64,000 nt of DNA from an uncultured Prevotella sp. (GCA_944320105.1 CALUGA010000007.1:1-64000); one strand, 5' to 3'. Numbered from the stretch's first letter, positions 54,637 to 63,972 are shown. A program made the numbers and translations. Notes: a model not told the origin generated them from the sequence alone.

Positions 54637-55548
54637 ATGGAACAGCTATTGACCATCGACTCCATAGAGACGTACAACAAGTTCTTCGGCTTCGAGACGC
54701 GCCACCCCCTCGTGGCCGTGGTGGACATGAACACGCTCAGCGAGGCGCAGTTCCCGCCCGAACTGACATACGACTACAGGGTTTACGCCCTCTTCCTGAA
54801 GCAGACTTACTGCGGCGACATCACCTACGGACGCCAGCCTTACGACTACCAGGAAGGCACGGTGACGAGCTTCGCCCCAGGCCAGGTGGTCCACGTCAGG
54901 TTCGCGCAGGATTACAAGCCCAACGCGCGGGGGCTGCTCTTCCACCCCGACCTCATACGAGGCACGTCGCTCGGGCGCGGCATAGGGCAGTACTCGTTCT
55001 TCGACTACTCATCGCGCGAGGCCCTGCACCTTTCCGACGACGAGAAGAAAATATTCGCCGACTGCCTCGAAAAGATCGAGTTGGAGCTTGAACGCCCCAT
55101 CGACCAGCACAGCAAGCAGCTCATCTGCCGCAACATCGAGCTGCTGCTCGACTACTGCATGCGCTTCTACGACCGCCAGTTCATAACCCGCCACGAGGCC
55201 AACCACGATGTGCTCACGCGCTTCGAGCAGGAGCTTAACAAGTACTTCCACGGCAACCGGGCCGAGCTTGAGGGCCTGCCCTCGGTGAAATACTTTGCCG
55301 AGCGGTGCTTCCTCTCGCCCAACTACTTCGGCGACTTGGTGAAGAAAGAGACCGGACGCTCGCCCCAGGAGTTCATACAGAGCAAGATAATAGACCTCGC
55401 CAAGGACGAGCTGGCAGGCACTGACAAGTCGGTGACGGAGATTGCCTACCGCTTAGGGTTCCAGTACCCACAGCATTTCAACCGCTACTTTAAGCGCGGC
55501 GTGGGCATGACGCCCATGGAGTACCGCCGCGCTGAGGCCGGTGCATGA
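54637..55548 (+). CDS. AraC-family transcriptional regulator 1
   Basis: A 303-residue protein. The N-terminal ligand/cupin-like domain (about 1-190) includes VTSFAPGQVVHVRF and LFHPDLIRGTSLGRGIGQY. The C-terminal double helix-turn-helix is complete: GLPSVKYFAERCFLSPNYFG for helix-turn-helix 1, and VTEIAYRLGFQYPQHFNRYF for helix-turn-helix 2, with GMTPMEYRR at the end. The open frame runs far upstream (from 52942) antisense to the sulfatase, but the real start is MEQLLTIDSIE at 54637, behind a promoter box. Divergent from the sulfatase, which it may control. Its stop overlaps the next AraC gene by 4 bp. Confidence 0.92.
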   Translation: MEQLLTIDSIETYNKFFGFETRHPLVAVVDMNTLSEAQFPPELTYDYRVYALFLKQTYCGDITYGRQPYDYQEGTVTSFAPGQVVHVRFAQDYKPNARGLLFHPDLIRGTSLGRGIGQYSFFDYSSREALHLSDDEKKIFADCLEKIELELERPIDQHSKQLICRNIELLLDYCMRFYDRQFITRHEANHDVLTRFEQELNKYFHGNRAELEGLPSVKYFAERCFLSPNYFGDLVKKETGRSPQEFIQSKIIDLAKDELAGTDKSVTEIAYRLGFQYPQHFNRYFKRGVGMTPMEYRRAEAGA

Positions 55549-56441
55549 CCACAAACCAAAGCACTTTGCACATGAAAGACCGCGAGACATCGACCGTGTG
55601 CCGGTGCAACAGCCTCTTCGGCGAGCGCACGCTGCACCCCCTAGCCAGCGTCATCGACCTCCGGAAACCGTGCCACGAGCACCGGCTGCGCCTCGACTGC
55701 TACGCCGTGATGCTTGCCGACAGCCTGCCCTGCGGCGGTTGCGGCGAGCCGTGCAGCTGCGACTACGCCGACGCGGCGGTGCTTTTCGCCCCGCCCGGCC
55801 GCCACATCGAGACCGAAGGCCCCACAGACGGCCGCCTGCTGCTGTTCCACCCAGACCTGCTCTGCCTCGAAGAGCTAAGCCGCAAGATGCCTTCATACAC
55901 CTTCTTCGAATACGGCAAGGACGAAATCCTGCGCCTGTCGCTGCGCGAGAAGCGGCAGGCGGAACGCTGCATCGACTTCATCGACGAGGAATTGCGGTGG
56001 GGCATCGACCGCTTCAGCCACACCCTGCTGTGCAACAAGATAGAGCTGCTGCTCAATTACTGCCTGCGCTACTACGCGCGGCAGTTCATACTGCGCCACG
56101 ACATGAGCCTCGACGACATACAGCGGCTCACCGCAAGGCTCGACGAATACCTGCTCTCGGGCCGCGCCGCAACCGAAGGGCTGCCCCGCCCCGCCCTCGT
56201 GGCGCAGTGGGCGGGTCACTCCAAGGCATACACGCAGGACATGCTGCGCACCGAAACGGGCCACACCGCCGCCGAGTACGTGGAGAAACGCCGCCTCGAC
56301 GTGGCCAAGCAGATGCTCATAGGCACCCCGGCGCCGGTCGGCGAGATAGCCGCCAAGCTCGGCTACCCGTCGGCAGCGGCCTTCAGCCGCCTGTTCGAGC
56401 GGTGCGCCGGCTGCTCCCCGGCCGACTACCGCCGCCACTGA
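55545..56441 (+). CDS. AraC-family transcriptional regulator 2, cysteine-rich paralogue
   Basis: A 298-residue paralogue of the preceding gene, overlapping it by 4 bp. The same layout is kept (LFHPDLLCLEELSRKMPSYT, then NKIELLLNYCLRYYARQFI, and a C-terminal pair of helix-turn-helix units ending CSPADYRRH). The N-terminal domain differs: between about 43 and 72 it has six cysteines (43, 52, 63, 66, 70, 72), with CGGC, PC and SC groupings that are absent from paralogue 1. The second helix-turn-helix (GEIAAKLGYPSAAAFSRLFE) looks intact, the first (PALVAQWAGHSKAYTQDML) is divergent. It may sense redox or metal, or form heterodimers with paralogue 1 (inference). A start at codon 10 is possible. 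Confidence 0.88.
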   Translation: MTTNQSTLHMKDRETSTVCRCNSLFGERTLHPLASVIDLRKPCHEHRLRLDCYAVMLADSLPCGGCGEPCSCDYADAAVLFAPPGRHIETEGPTDGRLLLFHPDLLCLEELSRKMPSYTFFEYGKDEILRLSLREKRQAERCIDFIDEELRWGIDRFSHTLLCNKIELLLNYCLRYYARQFILRHDMSLDDIQRLTARLDEYLLSGRAATEGLPRPALVAQWAGHSKAYTQDMLRTETGHTAAEYVEKRRLDVAKQMLIGTPAPVGEIAAKLGYPSAAAFSRLFERCAGCSPADYRRH

Positions 56442-56470
56442 CACCAGCCTTTACATACATATACGACAAC

Positions 56471-56510
56471 GCCCCGCAGCCCCAAGGCCATGCCTCAAGG
56501 ACTGCGGGGC
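56471..56510. terminator. Hairpin between AraC pair and GIN-domain gene
   Basis: GCCCCGCAG (56471-56479) pairs with CTGCGGGGC (56502-56510), with a smaller GGC/GCC stem inside. It lies between convergent genes. T runs are weak on both sides. Confidence 0.6.
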
Positions 56511-56549
56511 GCGCCCGTTTGTGCCGTGTGGCCGCGCCGTGCGCCGGCC

Positions 56550-57413
56550 TCAGAGCTTGCGTATGCCCTCCATCTCGCTGGCATCGATCCTCGGGCTGCC
56601 CTTGTAGCTTATCTTGGAGACGCCGCTGCGCTTTAGTTTCAGTGTGCCGGTGGCGTGGCATTTCACCTTGCTTGCGCCGGAAGCGGTGGCCACAACGTCG
56701 GTTGCCACGCACCCGGCGGCATCCACCGACGACGCGCCCGACACCGCATAGACAGCCTTGCCCGTCTTGCCCGTCACCACGGCCTTGGCCGAACCGCTGA
56801 CATTCATCGCCGTCTCGCCGGCGTCAACGGCCACCACGGCCTTGCTCACGCCGCTGGCTCTCACCTTGGCCGAGGCCGCCACGACATTGCCCACGGTCAT
56901 CTTGCTCGAACCGCTCAGCCGCGCTTCAAACCTGTCGGCATCCACCTTGCCTGCCTCCAGACTGCTCACGCCGCTGAGCCGCGCCTCAAACGACTTTGCC
57001 TCTAACCGTCCGCCAATCTCGCCCTTGGCCGTTCCACTGAGCGTGATGCCGCTGAGCGAGGGTGAAACAACGCTCACTTCGAGCGTCTTGAGCGACTCTA
57101 TTGGGCCGTTGTGGTTGAGCCTCAGCTGCAGCGTACCGTCCTTCACGCCCACGCTTACCAGCGGCATCACGTTGTCTGCCGTGCGCACTTCCACCTTGGG
57201 CTTGCCCACGCCAGGCGTGTATACCACCTTGAACACACCGCCGGCACTTATCCTCTCGAAGTCGCCCACGGCGAAACTCTTCTTCACAATGTTCTTGCTC
57301 GCCGTGATTTCGTTGACGTTGGCAACGGCGGCCACGGCCTTTTCCACGCTCTCCGCGCAAGCCCCGAGGGCAAAGATGAGCACGGAAGCCACTGCAATCG
57401 TAAAGTTCTTCAT
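56550..57413 (-). CDS. GIN-domain (DUF2807) lipoprotein
   Basis: A 287-residue lipoprotein with lipobox ALGAC (Cys 19). The mature protein is a DUF2807 beta-helix: repeated short strands with the alternating pattern seen in ARLSGVSSLEAGKVDADRFE, ARLSGSSKMTVGNVVAAS and VRASGVSKAVVAVDAGET. The first part, FAVGDFERISAGGVFKVVYT, is the family's head. Function is unknown, and members are exported and possibly adhesive. Monocistronic. Confidence 0.88.
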   Translation of the reverse strand: MKNFTIAVASVLIFALGACAESVEKAVAAVANVNEITASKNIVKKSFAVGDFERISAGGVFKVVYTPGVGKPKVEVRTADNVMPLVSVGVKDGTLQLRLNHNGPIESLKTLEVSVVSPSLSGITLSGTAKGEIGGRLEAKSFEARLSGVSSLEAGKVDADRFEARLSGSSKMTVGNVVAASAKVRASGVSKAVVAVDAGETAMNVSGSAKAVVTGKTGKAVYAVSGASSVDAAGCVATDVVATASGASKVKCHATGTLKLKRSGVSKISYKGSPRIDASEMEGIRKL

Positions 57414-57601
57414 AATCGTAACGCTTTGTTTACCTTTGCTTTCTATACCTTAATGACGCGCCTTGGCGGCAAAAAGTTGCAGGCGAGGCGTCATTTTTCA
57501 GGGAAGCGATGCTCCATAAGGCCCACACACTTGTCCCGGACACTGCCGCAGAATGGGGCAAAGCCACAGGCTGCAAGCATATATATAAACAATGTAAGCA
57601 A

Positions 57602-57632
57602 CCGGCCGGGGAGCCACGCGCTCCCCGGCCGG
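57602..57632 (-). terminator. Terminator of the sugar transporter gene
   Basis: CCGGCCGGGGAGC (57602-57614) pairs perfectly with GCTCCCCGGCCGG (57620-57632) around a 5-nt loop, 30 bp past the transporter stop. A TT-containing AT-rich stretch follows on the minus strand. Confidence 0.7.
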
Positions 57633-57662
57633 CCATATTTACCTATCAGCAGATGGTGCAGC

Positions 57663-59123
57663 CTACTTCTCCTTGCGCCACAGGCGGGTCATGTCCTCAA
57701 GCGTCTTGCCCTTGGTTTCGGGCACGAGCTTCCACACGAAGAGGGCTGCCAGCACGCATATCACGCCGTAGAGCCCGTAGGTGAACCAGTGGCCGAAGTC
57801 GGGGTCGCCCGCCGTCTTCATGTTGAACATCGGCACGAACGTGGAGCTTACTATCCAGTTGAATATCCACTGGAAGGCCACTGCTATGGCCACGGCCTTG
57901 CCGCGGATGGTGTTGGGGAATATCTCGGCTATGAGAACCCAGCAGATGGGGCCCCACGACATCATGAAAGCCGCGCTGTAAACCATGATGCTGACCATGC
58001 AGACCATGCTCAGTGAGGCGTTGCCGAAGGTGAGGGCCACGCCGAAGGCGCCCACGGCCATGCCCACGCTGCCGGTGATGAGCAGCGGGCGGCGGCCCCA
58101 CTTCTCTACGGTGAAGATGGCCACGAGGGTGAAGAGGATGTTCACCACGCCCATCACGACGGTGTTGACCATGGGGTCGGTCATGCCCATGTCGCCGAAG
58201 ATGCGCGGCGCGTAGTATAGCACGGCGTTGATGCCCACGGCCTGCTGGAACACGCTGAGCATGATGCCGACGAAGATGCAGAGCACACCGTAGGTGAACA
58301 GGCGCTCGGTCTTCTCGGTGACGGTGTTCTTTATCTCGCTCAGAATCTCCTTGCCCACGGCCAGGCCGTTGATGCGCTGCAGTATGGCGAGGGCCTTGTC
58401 GTCGTGCCCGGCCATCACGAGGTAGCGCGGAGTCTCGGGAACGAAGCAGATGAGTATGGTGAACAGGCCCGCCGGCACGGCCTCGCTGCCGAACATATAG
58501 CGCCATCCGGTGGAGATGGTCCACGCTGCCTCGTCGGCGTTGAGCACCTTCATGGCCTCGATTATGGGGTTGGCGTTCTCGCCGAGGATGATGAAGTTGA
58601 CGAAATAAACCACCAGCTGGCCGAAGATTATGGCAAACTGGTTCCACGAAACGAGCGTTCCGCGGATGTTCGACGGCGCCACCTCGGCTATGTACATGGG
58701 GCAGATGGCCGAGGCGAGGCCCACGCCCACGCCTCCGATGATGCGGTAGATGTTGAACGCCACGAGCAGCTCGAAGTTGGCCACGCCGTGCTCGAAGAAG
58801 AGGAACTCAGGCTCCATGGAGCCGAGGGCGGAAATGAAGAACATCACGCCGGCGAACACCAGCGAGTTCTTGCGGCCCCAGTTGGAGGCCATGTAGCCCG
58901 ACACGGCGCTGCCTATGATGCAGCCCACGAGCGCGCTGGCGCAGGTGAAGCCGTGCCACGCGTCGGTGTAGGCAAAGTCGCTCGCGCCGAGGAAGAAAGC
59001 CTGGAGGCCCTTCTCGGCCCCCGAAATCACGGCAGTGTCGTAGCCGAAGAGCAGGCCGCCGAGCACGGCGACCAGCACGATTGAAATGAGGTAGGCCATG
59101 CTACCCTTCTCTGATTGTACCAT
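57663..59123 (-). CDS. Sugar porter MFS transporter, XylE-like
   Basis: A 486-residue protein with twelve predicted helices. Sugar-porter signatures: GGLLFGYDTAVISGAEKGL (helix 1), SNWGRKNSLVFAG (loop 2-3), RIIGGVGVGLASAICPMYIAE with the PESPR-like VPETPRYLVMAG in the central loop, QQAVGINAVLYYAPRIF (helix 7), and VPETKGKTLEDM at the C-terminus. This pattern and length fit XylE-type H+ symporters for xylose or related sugars. A role with the nearby GH43 and GH51 genes in pentose use is plausible. Confidence 0.92.
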   Translation of the reverse strand: MVQSEKGSMAYLISIVLVAVLGGLLFGYDTAVISGAEKGLQAFFLGASDFAYTDAWHGFTCASALVGCIIGSAVSGYMASNWGRKNSLVFAGVMFFISALGSMEPEFLFFEHGVANFELLVAFNIYRIIGGVGVGLASAICPMYIAEVAPSNIRGTLVSWNQFAIIFGQLVVYFVNFIILGENANPIIEAMKVLNADEAAWTISTGWRYMFGSEAVPAGLFTILICFVPETPRYLVMAGHDDKALAILQRINGLAVGKEILSEIKNTVTEKTERLFTYGVLCIFVGIMLSVFQQAVGINAVLYYAPRIFGDMGMTDPMVNTVVMGVVNILFTLVAIFTVEKWGRRPLLITGSVGMAVGAFGVALTFGNASLSMVCMVSIMVYSAAFMMSWGPICWVLIAEIFPNTIRGKAVAIAVAFQWIFNWIVSSTFVPMFNMKTAGDPDFGHWFTYGLYGVICVLAALFVWKLVPETKGKTLEDMTRLWRKEK

Positions 59124-59327
59124 TTTCTTTATGTTTTTAAGTTTTTAGTTACGGTATCCGCGACGCCTGCGCGCGCGGGCTTGCGCCAACGCGCACTGGC
59201 GGCATCATATAATAATACGTTTATGCCGCGCTTTTCCCCCATAAAAAAATGCCGACAGCCAGCCCCCGCCCCGGCCTCCCTGCGCGCCAGCAAAAGGCAC
59301 CTGGCAGAGCCGCCCCGGCCGACCAGC

Positions 59328-59430
59328 CTTGCGAAACGTGCCGTTTGGCAGTGCAAAACAGGCCGTTTCAGGGCCTGAAACGTGCCGTTTGGGAAGGCAA
59401 AACGGCACGTTTTGCAAACCCACTGAGGCT
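59328..59430. repeat. Dispersed hairpin repeat, copy 7
   Basis: Four AAAC-core-GTTT words with cores GTGCC, AGGCC, GTGCC and GGCAC. The third and fourth pair as a hairpin (AAACGTGCCGTTT with AAACGGCACGTTT). Its right flank, GCAAACCCACTGAGGC, resembles that of copy 6 (GCAACCCATTGAGGC), showing homology beyond the palindromes. It lies in the 440-bp gap between the transporter and phosphatase genes, otherwise without a gene. Confidence 0.8.
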
Positions 59431-59515
59431 CAGGCCGTTACGCAAAGCGTACGGGCAGCCTAACAATTCACGGTTTTGTAACACACTTTGCAACGCGCGG
59501 CTCGTAAAAAATACG

Positions 59516-59523
59516 TACTTTTG
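59516..59523 (+). promoter_or_regulatory. -7 box of the acid phosphatase gene
   Basis: TACTTTTG, 40 nt before the ATG at 59564. The nearest TTTG (59487-59490) is 25 nt upstream, longer than ideal. Confidence 0.5.
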
Positions 59524-59563
59524 CAGCGATTTTACAGACAACGAAACAAAGAGGAAAACAACC

Positions 59564-60877
59564 ATGAGCAAAATCTTCACTGCCGCCTGCGCCATTGCCT
59601 GCGCCCTAACGGCGGCACTGCCGGCCACGGCGCAGACGCGCGCCGAGCGCGACTTCAAGGCAAACCCGCGCCTGGCTGCGGGCAAGTATTTCGCCTACGA
59701 AGCACCCAAAGAAAGGCTTACGCCTGCACCCGAGGGCTACCAGCCCTGCTACATAAGCACCTACGCCCGCCACGGCTCGCGCTACCTCACGGGCGAAGAC
59801 AAGTATGAGCCTGCCCTCACTGCCCTCACCGAGGCCGAAAAGAGCGGCGGACTGACCGCCGACGGCCAACGCGCACTGGCCGTGGTGAAGGCGTTGGCAA
59901 GCGAGTGCGGCGACCGCTACGGCGAGCTTACGGCCAAGGGGGCCGAGCAGCACCGCGCGCTGGTGCGCAGGATGCATGCCAACTACCCGCAGATATTCGC
60001 CGACGGCACCCACGTTGACGCCCGCTCAACTTACAAGACGCGCGCCTTCCTCTCAATGGCGGCGGCATGCGTGGAGCTGAAAGGCCTCAACCCGCGCCTC
60101 TGCATCACCACCGACGCCAGCGAGCACAACGCGGCCTACCTTAAATACAAGAACCCCATATACTCCGACAGCTGCCAGCAGAACGCCGACTCGGCCTTCG
60201 CAGCCGCCCGCAGCCGCTTCGTAAGGCCGGAGCGAATGATGCGGCAGCTCTTCACACCGGCCTACCTGCCCCGCGTGAAAGATCAGCAGCAGCTCATGGA
60301 AGACCTCTTTGAGTACCACGGCATTAGCCAAAGCTCCTACGGCCAGCCCGACCTCGGCTTCCTCTTCACGCCCGACGAGCTTTACCAACTGTGGCAGCTC
60401 AACAACTTCGAGTGGTACTACGAGCAGGGGCCGTCGCCACTGAGCGGGGGCAAGATGCCCTGGCTGGCGCGCAACCTGCTGCGCAACATCGTGGAGACTG
60501 CCGACACTTGCCTTGCTTCGGGCCGCCCGGCGGCCTCGCTCCGCTTTGGCCACGACACTAACCTCGCTCCGCTCGTGGCACTGATGGAGATGGAGACGTT
60601 CAACCGCCCCACGCTCAACTGGGACTCCATACCCGAGCTTTACCAAACGTACCGCATCATACCCATGTGCGCCAACGTGCAGCTGGTGTTCTTCCGCAAG
60701 CAGGGCAGCCAGGACATCCTCGTGAAGCCGCTGCTCAACGAGCGCGAGGTACACCTTGCCAACGTGGCCACCGACTGCTGGCCATTCTACCACTGGGCCG
60801 ACCTGCGCCGCGTGTGGATGCAGACGGTGGAGAAAATCAAGCTGCCAGCCAAGCCCAAAGGCATGAAGACCGACTGA
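59564..60877 (+). CDS. Histidine acid phosphatase, phytase/MINPP type
   Basis: A 437-residue exported enzyme with signal peptide MSKIFTAACAIACALTAALPATA. The catalytic nucleophile is His70 in YARHGSRYL (RHGxR motif), and the proton donor motif is His330-Asp331 in RFGHDTNLAPL. The spacing and surrounding sequence fit the multiple inositol-polyphosphate phosphatase branch, found in gut Bacteroidetes, which removes phosphate from phytate. The start is at 59564, since earlier residues in the frame read through the hairpin repeat. Confidence 0.88.
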   Translation: MSKIFTAACAIACALTAALPATAQTRAERDFKANPRLAAGKYFAYEAPKERLTPAPEGYQPCYISTYARHGSRYLTGEDKYEPALTALTEAEKSGGLTADGQRALAVVKALASECGDRYGELTAKGAEQHRALVRRMHANYPQIFADGTHVDARSTYKTRAFLSMAAACVELKGLNPRLCITTDASEHNAAYLKYKNPIYSDSCQQNADSAFAAARSRFVRPERMMRQLFTPAYLPRVKDQQQLMEDLFEYHGISQSSYGQPDLGFLFTPDELYQLWQLNNFEWYYEQGPSPLSGGKMPWLARNLLRNIVETADTCLASGRPAASLRFGHDTNLAPLVALMEMETFNRPTLNWDSIPELYQTYRIIPMCANVQLVFFRKQGSQDILVKPLLNEREVHLANVATDCWPFYHWADLRRVWMQTVEKIKLPAKPKGMKTD

Positions 60878-61212
60878 CGGCTGCCTTACGGGGAGAGCCA
60901 TCACCACAATGCAGGCAGAGCCATTTTGACGTGGCACGGCTTGCCCGTGCCGCCATACCGCCTTACGCCCTTCCCGCAACAAGACGATGCTCGCAACGCC
61001 TCTACAATCATGCCGCCATCTCGCGTTACAGGCACGGGATGGCGGCAATACCCTTTTCACCACGATATGCACCGCAGGGAGAATGCCCTATTTTTGGAAA
61101 CATTGCGCCCATACAATGGCAAAAACGACAAAAAAACAGCGGGGAAAGCGCGCAAACGGAAATAAATTGCTAACTTTGTGGCACATTCATTAACATTCAT
61201 CAACCACAGATC
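60878..61212. other. 335-bp gap with the GH51 promoter region
   Basis: No convincing gene. A small hairpin GGCACGG/CCGTGCC (60933-60951) lies near the left end, and a TAACTTTG box at 61171-61178, 35 nt before the GH51 ATG, is the likely promoter. No clear -33 TTTG was found. Confidence 0.5.
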
Positions 61213-63189
61213 ATGAACCACAGACTACTGACTTGCGCCATCGCCCTGACCTCCGCGCTGGCTTCCATGGCGCAAACCCACGTCATGGACGTGAACACAA
61301 AGAAGGCCGGGGCCACCGTGCAGAACACCATGTACGGCCTTTTCTTCGAAGACATCAACTACGCCGCCGACGGCGGACTCTACGGCGAGCTGGTGAAGAA
61401 CCGCTCGTTTGAGTTCCCGCAGGCACTGATGGGATGGCAGGCCTTCGGCAACGTGGAGCTGAAGGACGACGGCCCCTTTGAGCGATGCCCCCACTACGTG
61501 AGCCTTACCTGGGCCGGACACACTGACCGCCGCACGGGCCTGGTGAACGAGGGCTACTTCGGCATTGGCGTGCTCAAGGGCGAGGACTACCGCTTCACGG
61601 TGTGGGCAAGGGCACCCAAAGGCACTGCCCGCATCCGCGTGCAGCTCATAGACGCCAACACCATGGGCGAGCGGCAGGACTTCGCCACGGCCAAGGTGGA
61701 CGTGAAAGGCACGGAGTGGAAGAAATATGAGGTGCGCATCAAGTCGCCCCGCACTGACAACAAGGCCAGCCTGCGCATCTTCCTCGACGGCCGCAACCCC
61801 ATCGACCTTGAGCACATAAGCCTCTTCCCGGTAAACACTTTCAAGAACCGCGAGAACGGCATGCGCCGCGACCTGGCGCAAGCCCTGGCCGACATGAAGC
61901 CGGGCGTGTTCCGCTTCCCCGGCGGCTGCATCGTGGAGGGCGAGTGCCTGGAAAACCGCTACCAGTGGAAAAACACCATAGGCCCGGTGGAGAACCGACC
62001 GCTCAACCGCAACCGCTGGGAGTTCACCTTTGAGCACCGCTACTTCCCCGACTACTTCCAGAGCTACGGGCTGGGCTTCTTTGAGTTCTTCCAGCTATCC
62101 GAGGACATAGGCGCAGAGCCGCTGCCCGTGCTCAACGTGGGCATGGCCTGCCAGTACCAGAACCGCAACAACGAGAAGGCGCACGCACCGCTCGACCAAC
62201 TCGACCCCTATATACAGGACTGTCTCGACCTCATTGAGTTCGCCAACGGCGACACCACAACCACATGGGGCCGCAAACGCGCCGAGATGGGCCACCCGGC
62301 ACCATTCAACCTCAAGTTCATAGGCGTGGGCAACGAGCAGTGGGGCGAGTTCTACTTCGCCCGTATGCAGAAGTTCGTCGACGCCATCAGGGCCAAGCAC
62401 CCGGAGATAAAGATAATAGGCACGAGCGGCCCCGACTCCGAAGGCACCAACTTCAACCTCGGCTGGGAGGCCATGAAGAAGCAGAAGGTGGATCTCGTTG
62501 ACGAGCACTTCTACCGCCCGGAGTCGTGGTTCCTCAGCAGCGGGCTGCGCTACGAGAAGTACGACCGCAAGGGACCGAAAGTGTTTGCCGGCGAGTATGC
62601 ATGCCACGGCAAGGGCAAGAAGTGGAACCACTACGAGACTTCGCTCTACGAGGCTGCCTTCATGACCGACCTTGAGCGCAACGCCGACATAGTACACATG
62701 GCCACCTACGCCCCAATGCTTGCCCACGTGGAGGGCTGGCAGTGGCGCCCCGACCTCATCTGGTTCGACAACGTGCGTATGTTCAAGTCCATAAGCTACT
62801 ACGTGCAGCAGATGTACGCCATGAACAAAGGCACCAACGTGCTCTCCATGACCATGCAGGGGCAGCCCATAGCAGGCCAGGAGGGACAGGACGGCCTCTT
62901 TGCCAGCTCTGTAATCGACAAGCCTACCGGCACCGTAATCATCAAAGTGGTGAACACGAGCAAGGAGAAGCAGCCCATCGCCATCAACCTCAACGGCATG
63001 AAGGGCGAGCGCACAGCCGAGACACTTACGCTCACCTGCACCGACATGATGGCCGAGAACACGCTCGACGAGCCTGAAAAGATTACCCCGAAGGCCGGAA
63101 CCCTCGCCTGCACGGCGGGCAAGAAGAACACCGTGATCAACGACGAGATAGCCCCAATGACCTTCCGCCTCTACAAGGTGAAGAAGTGA
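61213..63189 (+). CDS. Alpha-L-arabinofuranosidase, GH51
   Basis: A 658-residue exported enzyme with signal peptide (to about 20). NTMYGLFFEDINYAADGGLYGE is the GH51 opening. Residues about 85-200 form a CBM-like beta-sandwich inserted near the N-terminus. The catalytic TIM barrel has acid/base Glu375 in GVGNEQWGEFY and nucleophile Glu461 in FAGEYACHG. The C-terminal part is the usual beta domain. It removes arabinose side groups from arabinoxylan or arabinan. With the GH43 enzyme and the XylE-like carrier nearby, pentose use is likely. Confidence 0.95.
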   Translation: MNHRLLTCAIALTSALASMAQTHVMDVNTKKAGATVQNTMYGLFFEDINYAADGGLYGELVKNRSFEFPQALMGWQAFGNVELKDDGPFERCPHYVSLTWAGHTDRRTGLVNEGYFGIGVLKGEDYRFTVWARAPKGTARIRVQLIDANTMGERQDFATAKVDVKGTEWKKYEVRIKSPRTDNKASLRIFLDGRNPIDLEHISLFPVNTFKNRENGMRRDLAQALADMKPGVFRFPGGCIVEGECLENRYQWKNTIGPVENRPLNRNRWEFTFEHRYFPDYFQSYGLGFFEFFQLSEDIGAEPLPVLNVGMACQYQNRNNEKAHAPLDQLDPYIQDCLDLIEFANGDTTTTWGRKRAEMGHPAPFNLKFIGVGNEQWGEFYFARMQKFVDAIRAKHPEIKIIGTSGPDSEGTNFNLGWEAMKKQKVDLVDEHFYRPESWFLSSGLRYEKYDRKGPKVFAGEYACHGKGKKWNHYETSLYEAAFMTDLERNADIVHMATYAPMLAHVEGWQWRPDLIWFDNVRMFKSISYYVQQMYAMNKGTNVLSMTMQGQPIAGQEGQDGLFASSVIDKPTGTVIIKVVNTSKEKQPIAINLNGMKGERTAETLTLTCTDMMAENTLDEPEKITPKAGTLACTAGKKNTVINDEIAPMTFRLYKVKK

Positions 63190-63208
63190 ACTGGCATCGC
63201 CAGACAAG

Positions 63209-63247
63209 CAAATCCGCCGCGAGCCTCCATGGCTCGCGGCGGATTTG
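63209..63247 (+). terminator. Terminator of the GH51 gene
   Basis: CAAATCCGCCGCGAGCC (63209-63225) pairs perfectly with 63231-63247 around a 5-nt loop, 20 bp after the stop. Confidence 0.8.
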
Positions 63248-63313
63248 CTGTGTTGCGGCAATGATGCAGTATCAACACTTTGGCGGGCAAAAGCAATTTT
63301 CGCGGCAAAAGTG

Positions 63314-63343
63314 TTGCTTAGTCGCCGCTTTTTCGTAACTTTG
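63314..63343 (+). promoter_or_regulatory. purH-like gene promoter
   Basis: TTGC (63314-63317), an 18-nt spacer and TAACTTTG (63336-63343), 35 nt before the ATG. Confidence 0.65.
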
Positions 63344-63378
63344 CAGTCCGATAATAATATAACGTTATATTAAGATTT

Positions 63379-63972
63379 ATGGCTGATACGAAAAAGATCA
63401 AGACTGCCCTCATCTCGGTGTACCACAAGGATGGGCTCGACGAGCTGCTGAAGAAGCTCAACGACGAGGGCGTTAAGTTCCTCTCCACGGGAGGAACGCA
63501 GAGTTTCATTGAGTCGCTTGGCTACCAGTGCCAAAAGGTGGAAGACGTGACGACGTACCCCTCCATCCTCGGCGGCCGCGTAAAGACGCTCCACCCCAAA
63601 GTGTTCGGAGGCATCCTTGCCCGCCGCGACAACGAGGGCGACCGCGAGCAGATGGTCCAGTACGACATACCCGAGATAGACCTCGTGATAGTAGACCTCT
63701 ATCCCTTTGAGGACACCGTGGCCAGCGGCGCAAGCGAGGCCGACATAATAGAGAAGATAGACATAGGCGGCATATCGCTCATACGCGCCGGTGCAAAGAA
63801 CTTCAACGACGTGGTGATAGTGCCGAGCAAGGCAGAATACTCCGTGCTGCTCGACATCCTCAACCGCAACGGGGCGCAGACCACGCTGGCCGAGCGCAGG
63901 ATGCTGGCCGAGCGCGCCTTTGGCGTGAGCAGCCACTACGACACGGCCATACACGGGTGGTTTGCCCGCTGA
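63379..63972 (+). CDS. purH: IMP cyclohydrolase (N-terminal domain of PurH only)
   Basis: A 197-residue protein matching the MGS-like IMP cyclohydrolase domain of bifunctional PurH: KTALISVYHKDGLDELL, FLSTGGTQSFIESLG, YPSILGGRVKTLHPKVFGGI, VIVDLYPFEDTVASGASEAD and IDIGGISLIRAGAKNFNDVV. It catalyses the last ring closure to IMP. A TGA follows HYDTAIHGWFAR, just where the formyltransferase domain would begin in the usual 500-residue enzyme. The 28 bp left in the window do not obviously continue that domain in another frame. Either a stand-alone cyclohydrolase or a truncated PurH. Confidence 0.88.
   Translation: MADTKKIKTALISVYHKDGLDELLKKLNDEGVKFLSTGGTQSFIESLGYQCQKVEDVTTYPSILGGRVKTLHPKVFGGILARRDNEGDREQMVQYDIPEIDLVIVDLYPFEDTVASGASEADIIEKIDIGGISLIRAGAKNFNDVVIVPSKAEYSVLLDILNRNGAQTTLAERRMLAERAFGVSSHYDTAIHGWFAR

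Noticed and set aside
59249-59563. 105-residue N-terminal extension of the acid phosphatase
   Set aside because: It translates the hairpin repeat, and a clean signal peptide begins at 59564.
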